Source: Adiantum capillus-veneris
Lineage: Eukaryota > Streptophyta > Polypodiopsida > Polypodiales > Pteridaceae
Direction of reading: 5' to 3'
DNA length: 28,500 bases
Assembly: GCA_014529385.2 (NCBI GenBank)
Contig: CM043944.1
Location: 61,990,748-62,019,247, forward strand
Shown here: positions 1 to 10,084 of the stretch, one piece after another
How positions within the stretch are numbered: position 1 is the first letter of the stretch
How the letters are laid out: the number at the start of each line of letters is the position of its first letter
Notes under the pieces: model-generated
The model's input: the letters and a program-made list of their open reading frames with translations, nothing else
The model's database searches: none
What the model was told of the DNA's origin: nothing
Position numbers and translations under genes: made by a program

Positions 1-325
1 AAGGAAGTCAATTGAGAATTAAAAGAAGGAACCAAGTTACAATGATGGAAAGATCCATATACATTATAAAACAAACTCACTTGACATGTGTCGTCAATCC
101 GTGGTTCTTAATCAACGGTCCAGAAAGTGCATCAATTCTCCACCCACTCTCCTATGGCCTTTTGAAGGCCAATAATGGTTGTCCGTGTCTAAGTCCATGG
201 GTAAACTTACCTCCCAAAAATTGGGGCTAATCTCCTAGGAAGAACATCCATGTGTGTAGTAACGATGGTGCACATTATTGTGTCTGAAAGGGATAGGCCT
301 ATAGTAAACTAATTAACTCCAAACA
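1..325. other. No gene recognised
   Basis: No convincing coding, RNA or repeat structure was found. The only open frame here is short, begins at a non-ATG codon and resembles nothing I know. Confidence 0.5.
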
Positions 326-1080
326 TTGATGGATGTTACACTATTTTTAGTCATTCTATTAGATATTTCTTTAGAGCTAAGATGTCTACGCTTTGCGATG
401 CCAACGAAGCAGGCTCCAACCCTAGTCCTTTTGCTTCGCGCAACAGCTCCAAGGGGCTCGCACTGGGTGGGGGCCCTTTTGGCGGGCTTGTTGGGGGTTG
501 TTTATACATCTATAGCATGGCCCAACTCGGCTCCAGGGACTAGGACTCTTGGGAGGGTGTGGCTATGGCCTTGCGGACAGAAGGTGCTTTTGGAGGGGAG
601 CCCTTGGTTGCATGCCTCCCTTCTTGGAGTGTGTGGAGCTCAGATCGACCTATTTTTACCCATGGGGTTTGGTGGATGCCTCCCTTCCTACGGGAAGGCC
701 TCTCGCTCGCCTTCCCATGTTAAAGGTGGTTTTTGGTGGTTGGTGCTCTTGCTTCGGGTCTGTATGGTGGTCTTCTCTTGGATCAGGGTTTCTCGGAGGT
801 TTTGGCGGTTGCATGGTCGTCTACGTGCAAGTATGGTGTTGTTCCCTTGGGTGATGGGGGCTTGCTTCTTTCGGTGGCAGCGGTGGTTTGCAAGGTGGCA
901 TCCTTGTCAGTTGAGGACACGTTTGGAGTGGATCTGGTGTTGTGTTTGCTGTTGCTGGTCCTTCTTGGTGGTAGTGATATGGGATGCCGGTGTGAGGCTC
1001 ACCATAAAATCTTGTTGCTTTGATTCTTCGGGGTGTCATAGCCAGGGTTTGTTCTTGTGAGGTGAAGTAGTCTTTGCTCC
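326..1080. other. GT-rich stretch with long chance open frames
   Basis: The plus strand is strongly enriched in G and T from about position 430 to 1010, unlike the AT-rich flanks. Several overlapping plus-strand frames stay open because stop codons are rare in such composition. The longest has an ATG at 329 and runs to 1060. Its product is dominated by Trp, Cys, Leu, Val and Gly and shows no domain, signal peptide or family motif I recognise. The stretch lies beyond the 3' end expected for the neighbouring minus-strand LINE-A, judging by the coding-to-tail distance in LINE-C and LINE-D. It could be an untranslated part of an unidentified element. I do not call a gene. Confidence 0.4.
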
Positions 1081-1287
1081 GCCCTTATGCGACATTATTG
1101 GGTATGAATTTGACCTGCTCATTTTGTGCTTGTGCTTATGGGGTCTCCTCTGTTCGTGTGGCTTCAACACGGTACGATATCGGATGTATGGTTTCCTTTC
1201 TACTCCTGCGTGGCTCCTAAATCAATCGATGTACTGGGTTTTTTGTATGGTCCCTATGTTTGTATGTGTCTCTCGAGGGGGTATCAC

Positions 1288-2407
1288 TCAAGGGTGGCAG
1301 AGTTGATGATGCTCATGGCACCTCTTGTTGTTTTGGTTGAATTCTATAAGTCTAAGCCAATCCTTTGAGATGTACCTTTTACTTACCATATATATTATAT
1401 CCTCGCTTTCTGGTACAATCTCGAAGAAGCTAGCCACCGATAGGTCGTTATCAAAGACATGACCGTTCCTTGACTTCCAGATGGTACTGAAGAAGCAACA
1501 TATGACAATTTGAGTGCAAATAAGTAGTGCAGAACTTTGAAATTGTCTGCCACCAAGGCCCAATCTTCCACATCCTTTGTATCCATTTGCACATCTTTCT
1601 CGCAAGGCCTCTAATAGCCGAGCATTCCATGAAGAGGTCTTTGCTAGCTAATCTACACCCGAAACAACTGTCGGGTCCGATACCACGCACTTGGATCTCG
1701 ACGCCTGATGGCAAGGCCCCCTAGAGTACTTTCCACAAAAATATCTTCATAAACTGAGGCCATTGTAGATTCCATATGTTCTTTGTGACCTCTATCCATC
1801 GAGCCTCTAACCATTTCTTCTTCCATTGCTTGTTTAAAGGGATGAACCAATCAGCCTCATGGATTAACATTTGGTAAATAACCTTGGTATGGGGCTTAGA
1901 GAACCGGCTACTCATTGGCCATTTCCAAGCTTTCGACTCAAAAGTAGATTCACATATCGGCATGAGAACACGGTCCAGGCCTTCTACAACCCTGTTAACA
2001 AGTAGCTGCTCAGTGCCATTGAGTTGAAACTGGGCAACCACGGCAGCGGATTTTCCAGCACTTGCTATTACTATCCCAGAAGTGGCTCACCCGTTGCAGT
2101 CCTTTATTGTTAATCCTTTTTGGAATTTCACTCCAATAAAGGTTCAAGAAAACCCCAATAGCTTTAGATAGCCAGAAAGGCCAGTGCGAGATGGAGTTCT
2201 GGAAGTGCCCATGTTGCTCTATTGCATTTTCACACCAGCTCTCCCCTCAATCCCTTTCCACTGCCCACCTTCAGACCAAAGTTTGACCTTGTCAATCATA
2301 TCCTTGGCCACGATAGCCCAAGATTGTTCTTGATTTGCGATTGAGACCACAAACTTGGCACACAGGGCTTCAATATGAACAACGGGGTTGAGAATTCCGA
2401 GGCCACC
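1288..2407 (-). pseudogene. LINE-A C-terminal connection and zf-RVT-like region (broken)
   Basis: Downstream of the RT, minus-strand pieces show GGLGILNPVVHIEALCAKF (near 2400), a segment HFQNSISHWPFWLSKAIGVF (about 2170) and a cysteine motif CFGCRLASKDLFMECS (about 1620-1680), followed by TIWKSRNGHVF. This is the layout of the zinc-binding C-terminal region that follows RT in plant LINE ORF2 proteins. The HFQNSISHWPFWLSK segment aligns by eye with YLQNAITQWSLWISK in LINE-D, so the two copies belong to related families. At least three frames are needed to read it. Confidence 0.65.
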
Positions 2408-3899
2408 TTAGATCATCGATCGAGCACCTGCCCACTTTGCCCATTGCCACGGCGCCGAGGTTTTAGTGTTGTCCCTCCATAAGAATGTCTTAACTGGTTT
2501 TAGAAACTCCTTCCAGTTGCATTTGGCTATTTTGAGGATCGGGCTAGTGAAGGCAATATAAGGAATCATAAACACTCTACCTCGACTCTGGAAGGGGAGC
2601 AACACATACTTCCATCTTCTCATTTTCTTTTGAATCTTCTCAAGGACCCACTGGACCCTTTGCTTGTGCGTAATGTCCACCCCTAAGGTGGTCCCCCAGG
2701 TGCCTAAATATCCTACCTCTAGACACAATCTCCCTTGACCAGACCGATGGATCAAAAGAGTCGATTTTCGCCAGGGAGACCAGTCTCGACTTTTCAATAT
2801 TACACTTTGACCCAGAAGCCACAACAAATGTCTCCACAATCTCAAGGGCCTTCCTGAGAACTTGAGGGCAAGCTTTCAATAAGAGGAGGGAGTCGTCCGC
2901 AAACATCTTCGCTAGGAGGTGGTTGTTACTGGGTAGAGTTAACCCTTGAATTCCCCCCCACTCAGCAACAACATCGAGCATCATTAATAGCGGATACGAT
3001 CCAATAGCAAAGAGAAGCGAGGCCAGGGGGCATCCTTGCTTGATCAATCTTTTAGCCTCAAAGGAGCCCACAATCCTATCATTGAACAGGAGCTCCGATT
3101 GGCCACGAGCACCCAGAGTGTGTATAAGCTGACAGAGGCATGGCACAAAGCTAAATGATTTCATGACATCTGCAATGAAGGACCACACAATCCTATCATA
3201 AGCCTTGTCCAAATCTAGTTGCAGCAAATGCCTTCTTGCTTCGTGAAGGCTGCGTACTCAATGCCAACCGTTGTTGTCAATATGTTGTCATAAATTGACC
3301 TTCTTTTAATAAACCGTGATGATGAGAAGAAACGACTCTGTCAAGGAGGGGTTCCATTCTAAGCGCGACTACCTTGGCAATGATTTTGTATGCAGCCAAC
3401 ATCATGGTTATGGGATGTCAATGCTTAAGTTGCGAGCAAACACTTGTTTTAGGATAGGCTTGACAAATCCTCATTTCACATTTAGATCCAAGGACCCCTT
3501 GAATAGGGCCTGATTAGCCATACACATGACGAGGACCTTGAGGTCCTCCCAAAAATCCCTAAAGAACTCAGTGGTCAGACCATCCCAACCAAGGGATTCA
3601 TCCCTGCGAAGAGCTTGCAGAGCAAGCGAGCATTCATCTTCAGAGAAGGCCATCTCAAGCCAATTGGTAGTAGGTTGGGAGACTTTTCTGTTGACACTCT
3701 CGAGCAAGGTTGCTCTGGCTTCATTCACCTCTTGAGAACGTGTCTCTGGTTGTCCAATGATTTGGTTAAGGTGATCGAGCATCAACCTAGCCATTTTTTC
3801 TTGGTCTTGTGTAGCATTCCCGTTCTCATATGTGAGCGAGTGGACGGCGTCGTGACTTTTCCTGATTTTCAGGGCCCTAAAAAAAACGTTCTTGATTAG
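2408..3899 (-). pseudogene. LINE-A reverse transcriptase domain (broken)
   Basis: This is the RT core of LINE-A; in a live element it would copy the LINE RNA at a nicked target site. The fingers portion (3471-3899) continues upstream of its first Met with KNVFFRALKIRKSHDAVHSL and contains GWDGLTTEFF. The palm portion (2640-3227) contains LDLDKAYDRIVWSFI, the KQGCPLASLLFAI motif and the catalytic FADD at 2892-2903, so both active-site aspartates survive. The thumb-like continuation (RRWKYVLLPFQSRGRVFMI) lies in another frame at 2408-2845. The gap between 3227 and 3471 and the frame changes mean no single protein can be made. The strand and order match the cysteine-rich relic downstream. Confidence 0.75.
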
Positions 3900-4289
3900 C
3901 AGCCTTTGGCTGAAGGAGGTCTCTCGGGATATCAGTCTCGAGTTGCTGCTCAGTCAGGTTGGCTTTCGCTTCGAGTCACCTTTCAGAGGCCAGTCCATAA
4001 GCTTTTTTAGAAGTTAGATTAGCAACCTCCTCTTCAAGTTGCTTCCATTGCTCTTCTGGAGCCTTTTTCATCCAAGGGCCTGAGCTTTTGATCGCTTTTT
4101 GGATACTTTGAGCAAAGAGGTCCCAAGCTTTAGGTCTTTCAAGATTAAAATCCTTATTGATTTTTCTTAGGACTTTCTTGGTAAGATTTTTTTCTTTCTT
4201 AGAAAATTTACACAGTAATGTTTTCTAAATTGCAATCTATTCTACAACAAAATAAAAATCCTAGTCTGAGACATCGGGTTAGATAGGTG

Positions 4290-4770
4290 TTTAGGGTGCA
4301 GAACTGCAAGTGAGGACCCCTCCACTTATTCAAGGAGTGCCCGGCCTTGTAGGCAAGGACATGGAACTTAAGGTGGGAAAGCGATTGAAATCCAAGTGTT
4401 GCTTATGTGTACTCAAACTAACAGATTTTGCTATTCACAGCACCTGTGGAAAGCTAGGAACCGTCAGATTTTTTAGAATGACACCATGGTAGCTAGCTTC
4501 AAGGACATTATCCACAAAAGAAGTGAATTGACTATTGCCATGGGGAAAAAGAAGAATTCGGAAGAGCGGAGCCAAGCATCTATAGCGGCCATGAACTCTT
4601 GCAACAAGTAAGGGTGCGTGTGGGGAATGGCTCATCGTTACTTGGTGCTATGTAAGCCTTCTGATGTCTCAAACGACCCCTCAAGGCTCGATATGAGCTT
4701 GAGGCTATTGTACATTTTTTGATGTTTAATACAATACATCTACTCACAATTGGCAAAAAAAGAAAAAAAA
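4290..4770 (+). mobile_element. LINE-C: 5'-truncated plus-strand LINE 3' end with A-rich tail
   Basis: The plus strand encodes remnants of the LINE C-terminal region. There is a zinc-finger-like piece ending HLFKECPAL at about 4310-4350, then LWKARNRQIF at about 4440-4475 followed by NDTMVASFKDIIHKRSELTIAMGKKKNSEE. The second piece corresponds to WKSRNGHVF in LINE-A and VWRTRNQRVF in LINE-D. The element ends with TTAATACAATACATCTACTC, ACAATTGGC and an A-rich run at 4755-4770. That ending matches the 3' tail of LINE-D. Stops interrupt the frame. The 5' boundary is approximate; no target-site duplication was identified. Confidence 0.65.
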
Positions 4771-5455
4771 GAACAAGTCCCTAGAGCTAAGGTCTCCAAT
4801 GCAAACCACCAATACTTTAGAAGTGTAGTCACTAGTGATGGTAGTAAATAGCAACAAGTCTGACAAGAGATTATAGCAAGCTCTAAAATCCATTTTGTCC
4901 TTAGCTGCAAAAAACGACACCAACTCCATAGCAAACCACTTTGGACATTAAATCCTCTATTTCAACAACTCAAAAATTTAAGTGAAATGTTTTTTATTCT
5001 TTTAGCAATACTTGCAAAGTGCGAGCAATTATATTGAAAAACCCAAAAACTAACCATGCAATGTGCCCACGCACAAACAATGCCCCAGGCAGTCACCCCA
5101 CACACGTACTGCTTGGCTTAATACGATCCACCCATACAAGCTTAGCATAAAAAGAACTGCTTGGCTAACCACCCTACCATACATAACATTCTCATAAAAG
5201 GATAAAAAGAAAAATTCTTAGGAGTGCCACAAGATGATCATCGTCTACCACACACCTGAGGACCCCCACATCCGAGCAAGGAAGAAACCTAGCCACCAAG
5301 GAGATCATCCACCGCACTAGGTCAACCAAAATCGGAGAGAAAATCATGGAACGAAGCACCAAGCAGGTACCAATCCGCCCAAGAGAAAATAGGCTAGGGT
5401 TGAGATACATATCAGACTATCGGCAGTTGGCAATCGGCATCTTGGGTAAAAAGGT

Positions 5456-5456
<1 letters not shown>
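4771..5456. other. No gene recognised
   Basis: Short open frames on both strands show no recognisable domain. No RNA gene or repeat was seen apart from simple A-rich patches near the left edge, next to the LINE-C tail. Confidence 0.45.

Positions 5457-5486
<30 letters not shown>
5457..5486. repeat. Poly-C tract, 30 bases
   Basis: An uninterrupted run of thirty C follows GGTA and precedes TTTATGTG. The complementary G30 could fold as a G-quadruplex and the C strand as an i-motif. Homopolymers of this length are also prone to sequencing and assembly length errors, so the exact count is uncertain. Confidence 0.95.
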
Positions 5487-5530
5487 TTTATGTGATTTTG
5501 TAGTCTACTCGTTACACGGGTTTTTAGTGT

Positions 5531-5600
5531 CATGGGCTATAGCCTAGTGGATTGAGTAGTAGATTGCGATGCTTGCGACCTAGGTTTGAGCACTGCATAG
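5531..5600 (+). mobile_element. Possible tRNA-derived SINE head
   Basis: The segment carries a pol III-type A box, TAGCCTAGTGG at 5540-5550, which fits TRGYNNANNNG. A B-box-like GGTTTGAGCAC follows at 5583-5593, with one important mismatch from GGTTCGANNCC. The start-to-start distance is 43 bases, within the range of tRNA-derived SINEs. The sequence between them (TTGCGATGCTTGCGA) is arm-like but does not form a clean anticodon stem. It is therefore more likely a SINE head or tRNA relic than a working tRNA gene. No 3' end or target duplication was found. Confidence 0.4.
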
Positions 5601-5632
5601 TGTGCATATTGTCCTCGGAGGTCAAATATGAC

Positions 5633-6560
5633 CTAAGGGACCAAAGTTACATGTGATGGAGTATGCGTGTGGATGATGAGTGATTCTCGATGCTCCAAAA
5701 TTCTGGTGATGAGAGTCGCAATGGAGAGCCCACACTGTGGCTGGGAGAGAAAAGTGTGTAGGTCTAAGTCATGGCTAAAAATGTGAGGGAAGCAATTTCG
5801 GATGTGACCAAAAACTGAGCATTCAAGTAGTGTGTGGCACTCAGAATCTTGAACTTGCAATGCGCATAACGTGCACAAACGATTTGACTTTCTCCATCAT
5901 TTTAGGTAAATTCCTGGTGTTTGATAGAGTCCAGTGCATTGAGAGCTCTATGGTACCTTGCTAGTCTTGCCTCTCTGTCATGAGTATATGCAACGTGTAT
6001 CAAGGGGTTTGAAACCACTTGATTCTGGCAGGTTATTGCCTTGCTTGGATATCTTTTGTCAGCGGGTAGAAGATGGATGATTTGGATTCAAAAAATCTAG
6101 TGATGAAGCTAAGTAATGACTTGACATAAAAATTAGCTTTGCATACAATCTCATAATTACATTCTTTGATGGTGGGTTAGCAAGGTCCCAACACAAGCTT
6201 TTGCTCTAGGCCTTGGGGCTTCTTGGACAAGCCAACTCTCCCGGGGTTCATCACGAGCAAAAAGAATTAAATCATGGAGGAAGTGTGGCCTTGAAAAAGG
6301 TACGACCTTGGCATCAATGGTAAAGGTATGGCCTCTATTTCAATAAAAACAAAGGAGAATGTGAACCAGCACCAACTCTTGGCGTTGGATAGGTGCATTG
6401 AACGACACCCAGTTAACGGCCTTGGCACATACTAAGTTTTTAAGGGATTTGGCATTCCATTTTCCTCGAATTTGTAACTCCCAAGGTGGCAAGGTTTAAA
6501 TCTTGCAAAATAACAAAGTCTAAGGCAAGCTCGACGAGGTGGTAGGGAGAGTGCTCGTTT
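5633..6560 (-). pseudogene. Unassigned retroelement-like zinc-finger coding relic
   Basis: The minus strand at 5633-5878 encodes CTLCALQVQDSECHTLLEC followed by SVFGHIRNCF. This C-x2-C...H-x4-C pattern resembles the C-terminal zinc-binding part of non-LTR retrotransposon proteins. After it comes IATLITRILEHRESL, like the helix often seen at the end of such proteins. Upstream, in shifted frames, ARYHRALNALDSIKHQEF (about 5905-5970) and EPRESWLVQEAPRPRAK (about 6190-6250) read like continuous former coding sequence. I do not recognise the exact family, and it differs from the LINEs in this window. A decayed host gene remains possible. Confidence 0.35.
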
Positions 6561-7445
6561 AGCTACATTGATACACATGAGAGCCCTTGTTATACATGCG
6601 AGAAGATGCTTTGTTTGGATCAGGAATGTGAAGCCAAAGGTAATTCTAGGATCCCGCAAGAGGACAATGGAAAAGGCAAGCTTGACAGAGATATCAGTGA
6701 TAAAGATTCGACTTGAGAGATTGGCATGGCACATGGTTGTGGCCATAGTGGCCATGATGCTAGATTTCTAGTCGGTTGACCTTTTTTGCAACTAGCTTCA
6801 ATCACAGAGAGGCTAGTGAGCAACGGACAGGGGCAAAAAGAGCTCTCTACAAACGAGTTGGACCCATGTGTTGGACTTCAAGGTATCGGTGTTGGAACCC
6901 CAGGGTCAGAGTTCAAGTCACATGCATCTGCCAACAAGGAACCAATGTGACCTATATACTATGGATTGCATGCCAAATCATTGTTGTTGGCTGGATTATG
7001 GAGAGGATGTGTTCCAATAGTCCATTGTCTAGGGAAGTTTGTACGTGATGTCTTCACAATCATGAATGGGGATTATTGGACATATTGTGGTCTATAGTTC
7101 TTTTTTTTACAGGCAATTATTACTCAAGATGGCATTTCTTCTCAGGTAAAAAGATGGTGGTGTATCTAGTAGTCCAAACCCTTCTGTTGGGGAATCCATG
7201 GTAGCTTCTTTGTCAACTTACTCTTGCTACATATGTCCACTATGAGTTGAAGAGAGGGTGTTACAGTTATAACATCTCAACTGAATGACCCAATCTGGTC
7301 CAACATTTATTTTGGCTTCATGTATTTATTTTATTTATTTGTCAAAGTTTTGGATAGGGATACTTAAGGGCCCTAAGCTAGTATATAAGAAACAACTAGC
7401 CCCCATTGCATAATCACTAATTCATTTCCCAATTGGTTGGTTCAA

Positions 7446-7448
<3 letters not shown>
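6561..7448. other. No gene recognised
   Basis: Open frames here are short and without recognisable domains. A B-box-like AGTTCAAGTCAC lies near 6912, but no convincing A box precedes it. A run of eight T follows near 7100. Confidence 0.4.

Positions 7449-7500
<52 letters not shown>
7449..7500. repeat. (TC)26 microsatellite
   Basis: A perfect TC dinucleotide run of about 52 bases. The open frames across it encode Ser-Leu or Arg-Glu runs and are not genes. Confidence 0.97.
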
Positions 7501-7502
<2 letters not shown>

Positions 7503-7732
7503 GTGTATTCTCCCCATTGTTCTACGCTTTTGCATCATCAACATTGACAGCCAACATACATGGGGGTTTTCCACTCTACTCAAGCATGTCCATTGAGCCA
7601 CTAGAACCCAATCCAAGAGCCTCCAAAAAATGTCATAGACTATCAACCACGAAAAGCACCATCACAACATGAAGAGACTGCAAATTTCTATACAACTCAC
7701 TTTACGTGAATACAACAATTTTTTTGATGGTG

Positions 7733-8935
7733 TTTTTTTTTTCCATTATCACAATTGTGAGTGGAGATGTTATATTAACTATGCAAAAAATATACAAGGA
7801 TCCTAAAGAACACCTTGTGCCTTGAGGGGACAACCTTCTTAAAGAAGGGCTACTTGAATGTAAACCAAGCGACTTACCAAGATAGTTACAATGGAGATTT
7901 AGAGGGCAGCGAGTCTGATCTAGCTTGGGTATCTTGGAATGGTTCTTGGCCTTTCAAATCTTCCTAAAGTATGCAGGCAAGGTTGGGGATGCAGCTTACC
8001 ATAGTAGCATCTTTGGCTAGAATTGAGAATGTTGGCTTGTATAGCATGTTTCCACTTAGTAGAGCTCCTCCTTTCTCCTATTGATGTTATCACTTCCTTG
8101 ATTGCTTGGATGACGTCGTTAAATTGGGCAATGGAGAGGAAATTTTTGAATACACGTTGGTTCCTAGTCCTCCATACCTCTTTGAAGAAGAAAAAGCGAA
8201 CAATCTAGCACCTTACCTCTCAAGATTAGATCATTTTTATAAAAAATAATCCTCCATGTCTTTTGAATCCATTTGCAAAATTTTCATGTTAGGCCACTTA
8301 TAGTCGGGTACTCTCGGAATAAGTGTTTAAGATGTTCACTTGCTTCTTTGCACCTTGAGCACCTATATGAAGAAACAATTCCTTTGGCAGTGTGAATCTT
8401 AGTGTCGGTTAGAAGGGCCCACCACAACACCTTCCATATTAAATATTCATCGCAAGGGGCCACAGGGAATCTCATATGTTCTTGCCTACCTTTCCCCATC
8501 TAGATTTTGGCCATTTTTTATGCCATTGTTTATAGAGGGGGGGAAACCAATTTGTTTTAAGCATCAAATTATTGTAGATTTTGTGGGTTTGCAATTCAAA
8601 GAAACTACCAAGCTTTCCACTCAAATCCAGCCTCACAGGTCGGCATCAAAATCAGACTTTTCGTTCTATTGAGGTGATACTGGGTAGATAATTGGTCTGC
8701 TTCTTTCCACTTAGTATTGCTACCATCCTAAAATTGAGCTAGGTCGATGAAACCCCTTGCTTTGGATCTTACTGGCAATCTCTCTCCAAAATGCATACAA
8801 TAATTCCTTGCCCACCTTAGAAATCCATAGGGACCACTGTGTTATGGCGTTTTGGAGATACCTAGTGGCCTCACCCCATTCAAGCGCCTCTGTAGCTCTA
8901 TTACAAACCAACTCACCTCTAGCACCCCCTAAACT
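7733..8935 (-). mobile_element. LINE-D: 5'-truncated minus-strand LINE with poly(A) tail
   Basis: Read on the minus strand, the element starts within the ORF2 connection region (YLQNAITQWSLWISK, then FWREIASKIQSKGF, at about 8750-8870). It continues with the zinc-binding part IWKVLWWALLTDTKIH and CSRCKEASEHLKHLFREYP (8284-8499), then VWRTRNQRVFKNF (about 8130-8170). About 400 bases of 3' untranslated sequence follow, with CACAATTGTG at 7750-7759. The poly(A) tail is a run of ten T on the plus strand at 7733-7742. Reading frames are broken. Truncation at the 5' side is typical of target-primed insertion. No clear target-site duplication was found. Confidence 0.75.
8284..8499 (-). pseudogene. 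LINE-D zf-RVT-like zinc-binding fragment
   Basis: This minus-strand frame encodes VLWWALLTDTKIHTAKGIV and CSRCKEASEHLKHLFREYP. The order W-x-(A/L)-L-x-(T/D), C-x2-C, E-x2-H-x3-(H/L)-F matches the zinc-binding region that ends plant LINE ORF2 proteins. The last expected Cys appears as Tyr (REYP, where LINE-C reads KECP). It is part of LINE-D and not an independent gene. Confidence 0.7.
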
Positions 8936-9880
8936 TAGGTTCGCCCATCGGATGCTAGCAGTTTTTCATGAATCCCTATCTGCATTTACAAACGGATGGG
9001 TGGAAAGCCCTACAACGCTGCAAGCCATAAACCAACAAATCTGCATACCTGATGACTCGCACAAATCCATAGATGAGCTAAACGCGAGCAGAGAGAGATA
9101 GAGTGTGTGTGTGTGGGCATACCTCCTAGAGCGGAGTGCTACATCGGCACGATGAGAGAGAAGAATCACACAAACACTAGGTGCAATCTCCCTCCGTGCA
9201 AGAGTGACCATTTCCCTCTTGCACGTAATTACTTTATAGATTTCTTGAATGGTCAAATTGAGTACAAACTTGCCGGCCGGTCATAAATGGTCAAAGCTCA
9301 TAAAATAGCACTTGAATAATAAAATGTACATAAAATATATATCCGTTCACATAGGCCTAGATCAGTCAAGCCTTTTCCACCTGTCAAATGCAATAAATAG
9401 TAAAATAACAATCCCATTACATACCTCTCCGTTGAAAAGCAATTGTCCTGAGTTGCAAAGTAGGAATCTACAAATGATACTTTTCAAAAATAGTGATTAG
9501 TATTTTGTACCAAAATATTACATAGTAAAATAAAAACTTATTAAACTAAAGAACATTGCTTATGCCTGACATCATCCACATACTACCTATTCTAGTATCC
9601 CATACCACTAGAATAAGCAGTATATGTCATACCCTAATGAATCAAGATATCATTAGTCACACTCATCATGCAATAAATCAATTCTGATCAATTTGAAGTT
9701 CAATTCTAGAAATACCATCACGATAGGAAATCATCGTATATCAATGCCAAATCCAAATAGGTGCCAACATATACCCATTTCAAATCCAAATCCAAATATC
9801 CTTCATTTTATACCCAAGTAACAAAAGCATGCTAGGGACAGTGGTGGCTAGTCACTGCAGCATGATTTTGTGATCATTGT
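8936..9880. other. No gene recognised; short (GT)n and AT-rich sequence
   Basis: A short (GT)n run lies near 9101-9117. The rest, especially from about 9280 onward, is AT-rich with short open frames that resemble nothing I know. A small CAAATCC repeat lies near 9780-9797. Confidence 0.45.
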
Positions 9881-10084
9881 TGCCTAAATTGGTGAATCTA
9901 CACCTGACGTGCTGCCTAAATTGGCAAATCGGCACTTGTGCTGCCTAAACCGGCGGATTTTAACTGTTTTATTAGAGTGTGTTGCCTAAATCGACGGATA
10001 TGCACGTACAACTCGTGTTGCCTAAATCGGTGGATCTACACCAGGATGAGCATTTACACACTGCCTAAATCGGCAAATATGTGT
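9881..10084 (+). repeat. Six spaced copies of a TGCCTAAATCGGCGGAT-like motif
   Basis: Copies of about 17-23 bases begin at 9881, 9913, 9942, 9983, 10019 and 10062, all in the same orientation. The invariant core is TGCCTAAA, followed by variants of TCGGCGGAT and often CTACAC or TGCAC. Start-to-start spacing is 32, 29, 41, 36 and 43 bases, and the spacers between copies differ. It resembles a decayed minisatellite of roughly 36-bp period or a cluster of binding or subterminal motifs. The repeats are too imperfect and the context is wrong for a CRISPR array. Confidence 0.85.

Larger units (their letters stand above)
1288..4200 (-). mobile_element. LINE-A: decayed L1-like non-LTR retrotransposon, ORF2 part
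   Basis: Translated minus-strand segments follow the order of a plant L1-like LINE ORF2. From high to low coordinates they are: a pre-RT linker (KAWDLFAQSIQKAI and EQWKQLEEEVANL at about 4010-4160), the RT fingers (LGWDGLTTEFFRDFW), the RT palm (DLDKAYDRIVW, then FADD), a connection segment (GGLGILNP at about 2400), and a C-terminal cysteine-rich part with WKSRNGHVF near 1450. Reading frame changes and stops separate the pieces, so this is a dead copy. No endonuclease region is visible upstream of about 4200, where LINE-C begins in the opposite orientation. No poly(A) tail was found at the 3' side. Family membership is inferred from motif order, not a search. Confidence 0.8.

Noticed and set aside
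326-1060. 244-residue open frame as a gene
   Set aside because: It lies in GT-rich DNA with several overlapping open frames, has an odd Trp/Cys-rich product and shows no recognisable domain.
5534-5600. Functional tRNA gene
   Set aside because: The B box lacks the invariant C, and the arms do not pair well enough for a working tRNA.
6880-6925. Second tRNA-like or SINE head (B-box-like AGTTCAAGTCAC)
   Set aside because: No A box at a suitable distance was found, and the surrounding sequence does not fold like a tRNA by eye.
9881-10084. CRISPR array
   Set aside because: The repeats are imperfect, the spacing varies, there are no cas genes, and the context is a plant-type genome.
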